Assembly (NCBI GenBank): GCA_012800135.1
Contig: JAAZJV010000037.1
Coordinates: forward strand, 1 to 7,305
DNA length: 7,305 nucleotides
DNA from: Clostridiaceae bacterium
GTDB lineage: Bacteria > Bacillota > Clostridia > Saccharofermentanales > DTU023
Direction of reading: 5' to 3'
Under the pieces are notes generated by a model that saw only the letters and a list, made by a program, of their open reading frames with translations, was not told the origin of the DNA and searched no databases. Positions 6,989 to 7,305 of the stretch are shown piece after piece. Positions within the stretch are counted from its first letter, which is position 1. Each line of letters starts with the position of its first letter. The position numbers were made by a program, and so were the translations under genes.

Positions 6989-7305
6989 ATGAGCATTCCC
7001 ATCATCATCGGCGTTACCGGACACATAGACCTGCGGGAAAAGGACATCCCGCGGCTAAAGGGACTTGTTCGCGCCGAATTATTAAAGCTAAAAACAGAAT
7101 ATCCCCACTCCCCTACGGTCATGTTAAGTTCTCTTGCCACCGGAGCGGATTTGTTGTGCGCTGAGGTCGCAGCTGAACTTGACATCGCGCTCAAATGTCC
7201 TTTGCCTATGAGTGTTGATGAATACCGCCTTGACTTCGATGCAGTTACTGTTACGCAATTTGAAACGATGCTCGCATATGCACAGGAAGTGTTTATCGCG
7301 CCAAA
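6989..7305 (+). CDS. SLOG-type Rossmannoid domain protein, N-terminal part, cut by window edge
   Basis: The visible 105 codons begin with a hydrophobic strand and glycine turn, IIIGVTGHIDL (5-15). A helix follows, then SSLATGADLLCAEVA (47-61), then LPMSVDEYRLDF (72-83), and finally a helix and strand ending EVFIAP. This order (GxTGH, LATGAD, LP..EY..DF) matches the SLOG superfamily, which includes the LOG, DprA and TRPM-type nucleotide-binding Rossmannoid domains. Known members bind or process nucleotide-derived molecules, and several accompany TIR, RyR or STAND proteins in conflict systems. Here it is the third member of the operon, 33 bases after the STAND stop with no terminator between. 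The 3' part, which could carry an effector domain or transmembrane segments, lies outside the window, so whether this is a stand-alone sensor or a fusion cannot be told. GC of sampled rows is about 55%, higher than the preceding propeller segment. Confidence 0.8.
   Translation, partial: MSIPIIIGVTGHIDLREKDIPRLKGLVRAELLKLKTEYPHSPTVMLSSLATGADLLCAEVAAELDIALKCPLPMSVDEYRLDFDAVTVTQFETMLAYAQEVFIAP

Overview
The window holds one compact operon-like block, all on the + strand: the 3' end of an upstream gene (1-108), a complete HD-RyR protein (134-2164), a complete 1586-residue DUF4062-NACHT/STAND-beta-propeller protein (2195-6955), and the 5' end of a SLOG-type gene (6989 to the window edge). The junctions are 25, 30 and 33 bases. 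Each complete or starting gene has a Shine-Dalgarno sequence, and I see no hairpin terminator or convincing promoter inside the block. It is therefore probably transcribed as one unit that began before base 1 and continues past base 7305.

Organism: the strong purine-rich ribosome sites (AGGAGGT, GGGAGGA), hand-estimated GC of roughly 40-55% and Lys/Glu-rich proteins suggest a bacterium, most likely a clostridial or related Firmicute. This is a weak inference. Nothing in the window is a housekeeping or taxonomic marker.

How the parts may work together (inference): the large STAND ATPase has the architecture of sensor/switch proteins, with an N-terminal DUF4062 output or adaptor domain, a central NTPase switch and a C-terminal WD40-like propeller expected to recognise something. 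Its neighbours belong to nucleotide-centred families. One is an HD phosphohydrolase with an apparently complete metal-binding set fused to a prokaryotic RyR domain, and the other is a SLOG Rossmannoid domain. RyR and SLOG domains have been linked by comparative genomics to nucleotide-derived signals and biological conflict systems. The best reading is a candidate anti-phage or stress-response module in which a STAND sensor is coupled to nucleotide-signal binding and hydrolysis. I do not recognise this exact combination as a named, characterised defence system.

Unusual features: a 111-bp in-frame tandem repeat (2 copies plus a partial third) encodes a flexible linker before DUF4062; amides replace the second acidic residues of the Walker B region; and the base composition falls at the start of the propeller-coding segment. 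No tRNA, rRNA, CRISPR array, insertion sequence or attachment site was seen.
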